DNA of 64,000 nucleotides from Algimonas ampicilliniresistens (GTDB lineage: Bacteria > Pseudomonadota > Alphaproteobacteria > Caulobacterales > Maricaulaceae): contig NZ_BSNK01000002.1 of the NCBI RefSeq assembly GCF_030159955.1, forward strand, positions 124,001-188,000, read 5' to 3'. The stretch's first letter is position 1. The number at the start of each line of letters is the position of its first letter. Shown piece after piece: positions 63,212-64,000 of the stretch. Under the pieces are notes generated by a model. That model saw nothing but the letters and a program-made list of their open reading frames with translations. It was not told the DNA's origin and ran no database searches. The position numbers and the translations under genes were made by a program.

Positions 63212-64000
63212 ATGCACGATCCAGGACCGTGGGACCCTTGTTTTTTTTGACAAACACGACAATGACGTTGCTCAAATGTTCTTCCCGGCATTCATAACGG
63301 TCCCCGACGACACGCCTGCGACAGAAGACGAGCTTCGCAATGTTGCGCAAGGTCTCCTCTCAGTTTCAGAGAGCGACGGCCTTCGGCAGGCTATCACCCA
63401 AGCTGTGAGTGCAGGATATGATCCTCTAGGCGATATCTTCTGCTCGATCCGCGATGCAAAGACACGGCGTGACGATGGGGCCGTCTACACCCCTCCAGCG
63501 ATCGTAGACGCCATGGTGGCATGGGCGGCTGCGACGACTCAACCGTCTCGCATTGTGGACGCCGGCTGTGGAAGTGGCCGATTTCTCTCGGCTGCAGCAA
63601 AGGCGTTCCCGAAAGCAGAATTGATCGGGTTCGACACAGACCCCCTTGCCTGCGACATCGCTCGTGCAAACCTTAGCGTACTCGGATTTGGTAATCGCGC
63701 TGAAATTCGACAGGAAGATTTTCTTCGCGCGGAAGTCTGCTCGATCGATGGAGAGACACTCTGGATCGGGAATCCGCCCTACGTCCGCCATCATCAGATC
63801 ACGCCCCGTGACAAGGATTGGCTGAAAATGCACGCGCGGCTGCTTGACCTCCCGTCCAGCGGGCTTGCCGGTCTGCATGTCTATTTCCTGCTGGCAATTG
63901 CTCACAAGGCGAAGGTTGGAGATTTTGGAGTGCAGATTACATCGGCTGAATGGCTGGACGTCAATTACGGAAAGCTGGTCCGCGAGCTTTTCACTAAACA
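63212..64000 (+). CDS. N6-adenine DNA methyltransferase, cut by window edge
   Basis: The frame from ATG 63276 runs open to the window end: at least 241 residues with the SAM-binding motif IVDAGCGSGRFLSAA and catalytic NPPYVRHH, as in gamma-type N6-methyltransferases. An earlier ATG at 63212 would add the sensible extension MHDPGPWDPCFFDKHDNDVAQ, but it is out of frame by one base at a T8 run (63241-63248). If the run is really seven T, the gene starts at 63212; otherwise at 63276. It lies 59 bases past the helicase. The C-terminal target-recognition part is outside the window. Confidence 0.82.

Overview
The window looks like an alphaproteobacterial chromosome. The signs are a perfect parS site next to gyrB, a GTTC-N7-GTTC type LexA box (read here as GAAC-N7-GAAC), an imuA-imuB-dnaE2 cassette, and a trb conjugation module with DUF736, DUF2274, DUF2840 and DUF2285 companions of the kind found in alphaproteobacterial integrative and conjugative elements (ICEs). 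A Caulobacterales/Hyphomonadaceae-like host is my guess; the sequence alone does not settle it.

Bases 1-15188 are ordinary chromosome: the end of a LemA gene and its DUF2207 partner, an MscS channel, gyrB followed by a small lipoprotein, an MFS transporter with a parS site inside its last codons, a methyltransferase-like lipoprotein, an NDUFA9-like epimerase, a secreted HExxH metallopeptidase, a CobB-type sirtuin, an outer-membrane barrel protein, an Asp/Glu racemase and tRNA-Leu(CAG).

From tRNA-Leu onward the window is most simply read as one large ICE whose far end lies beyond base 64000. A tyrosine integrase follows the tRNA. A minus-strand conjugation block (16.6-29.3 kb) encodes TrbI, G, F, L, J, E, D, C, B, a ribbon-helix-helix protein and the TraG coupling protein. 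A more AT-rich cargo patch (29.3-33.4 kb) holds a SIR2-HerA defence pair, an unusual set of interleaved inverted repeats and a broken serine recombinase. Then come the relaxase, TraF and regulators (33.5-38.3 kb), with a cluster of TGTCGACA palindromes that may mark oriT or a regulator array. A tightly overlapping operon (39.2-43.2 kb) encodes ArdA antirestriction protein, two unknown proteins, a stand-alone MutS mismatch-recognition domain and a large ParB-like protein.

The cargo continues with the SOS mutagenesis cassette imuA-imuB-dnaE2 (44.4-49.9 kb), preceded by a LexA box. A metal-resistance island follows (50.0-60.0 kb): P1B-4 ATPase and cation diffusion facilitator divergent from a MerR regulator, then an RND efflux operon. 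Two promoters with 19-bp spacers and similar sequence suggest that the MerR protein controls both arms. The window ends in a large DEAD/DEAH-type helicase and an N6-adenine DNA methyltransferase cut off by the window edge, probably a defence or restriction system. The points I find most worth following are the co-location of a MutS domain I protein with the ImuABC mutasome on a mobile element, the helicase-methyltransferase pair with a T8 frameshift, and the unexplained palindrome and inverted-repeat structures around the relaxase and the defence genes.
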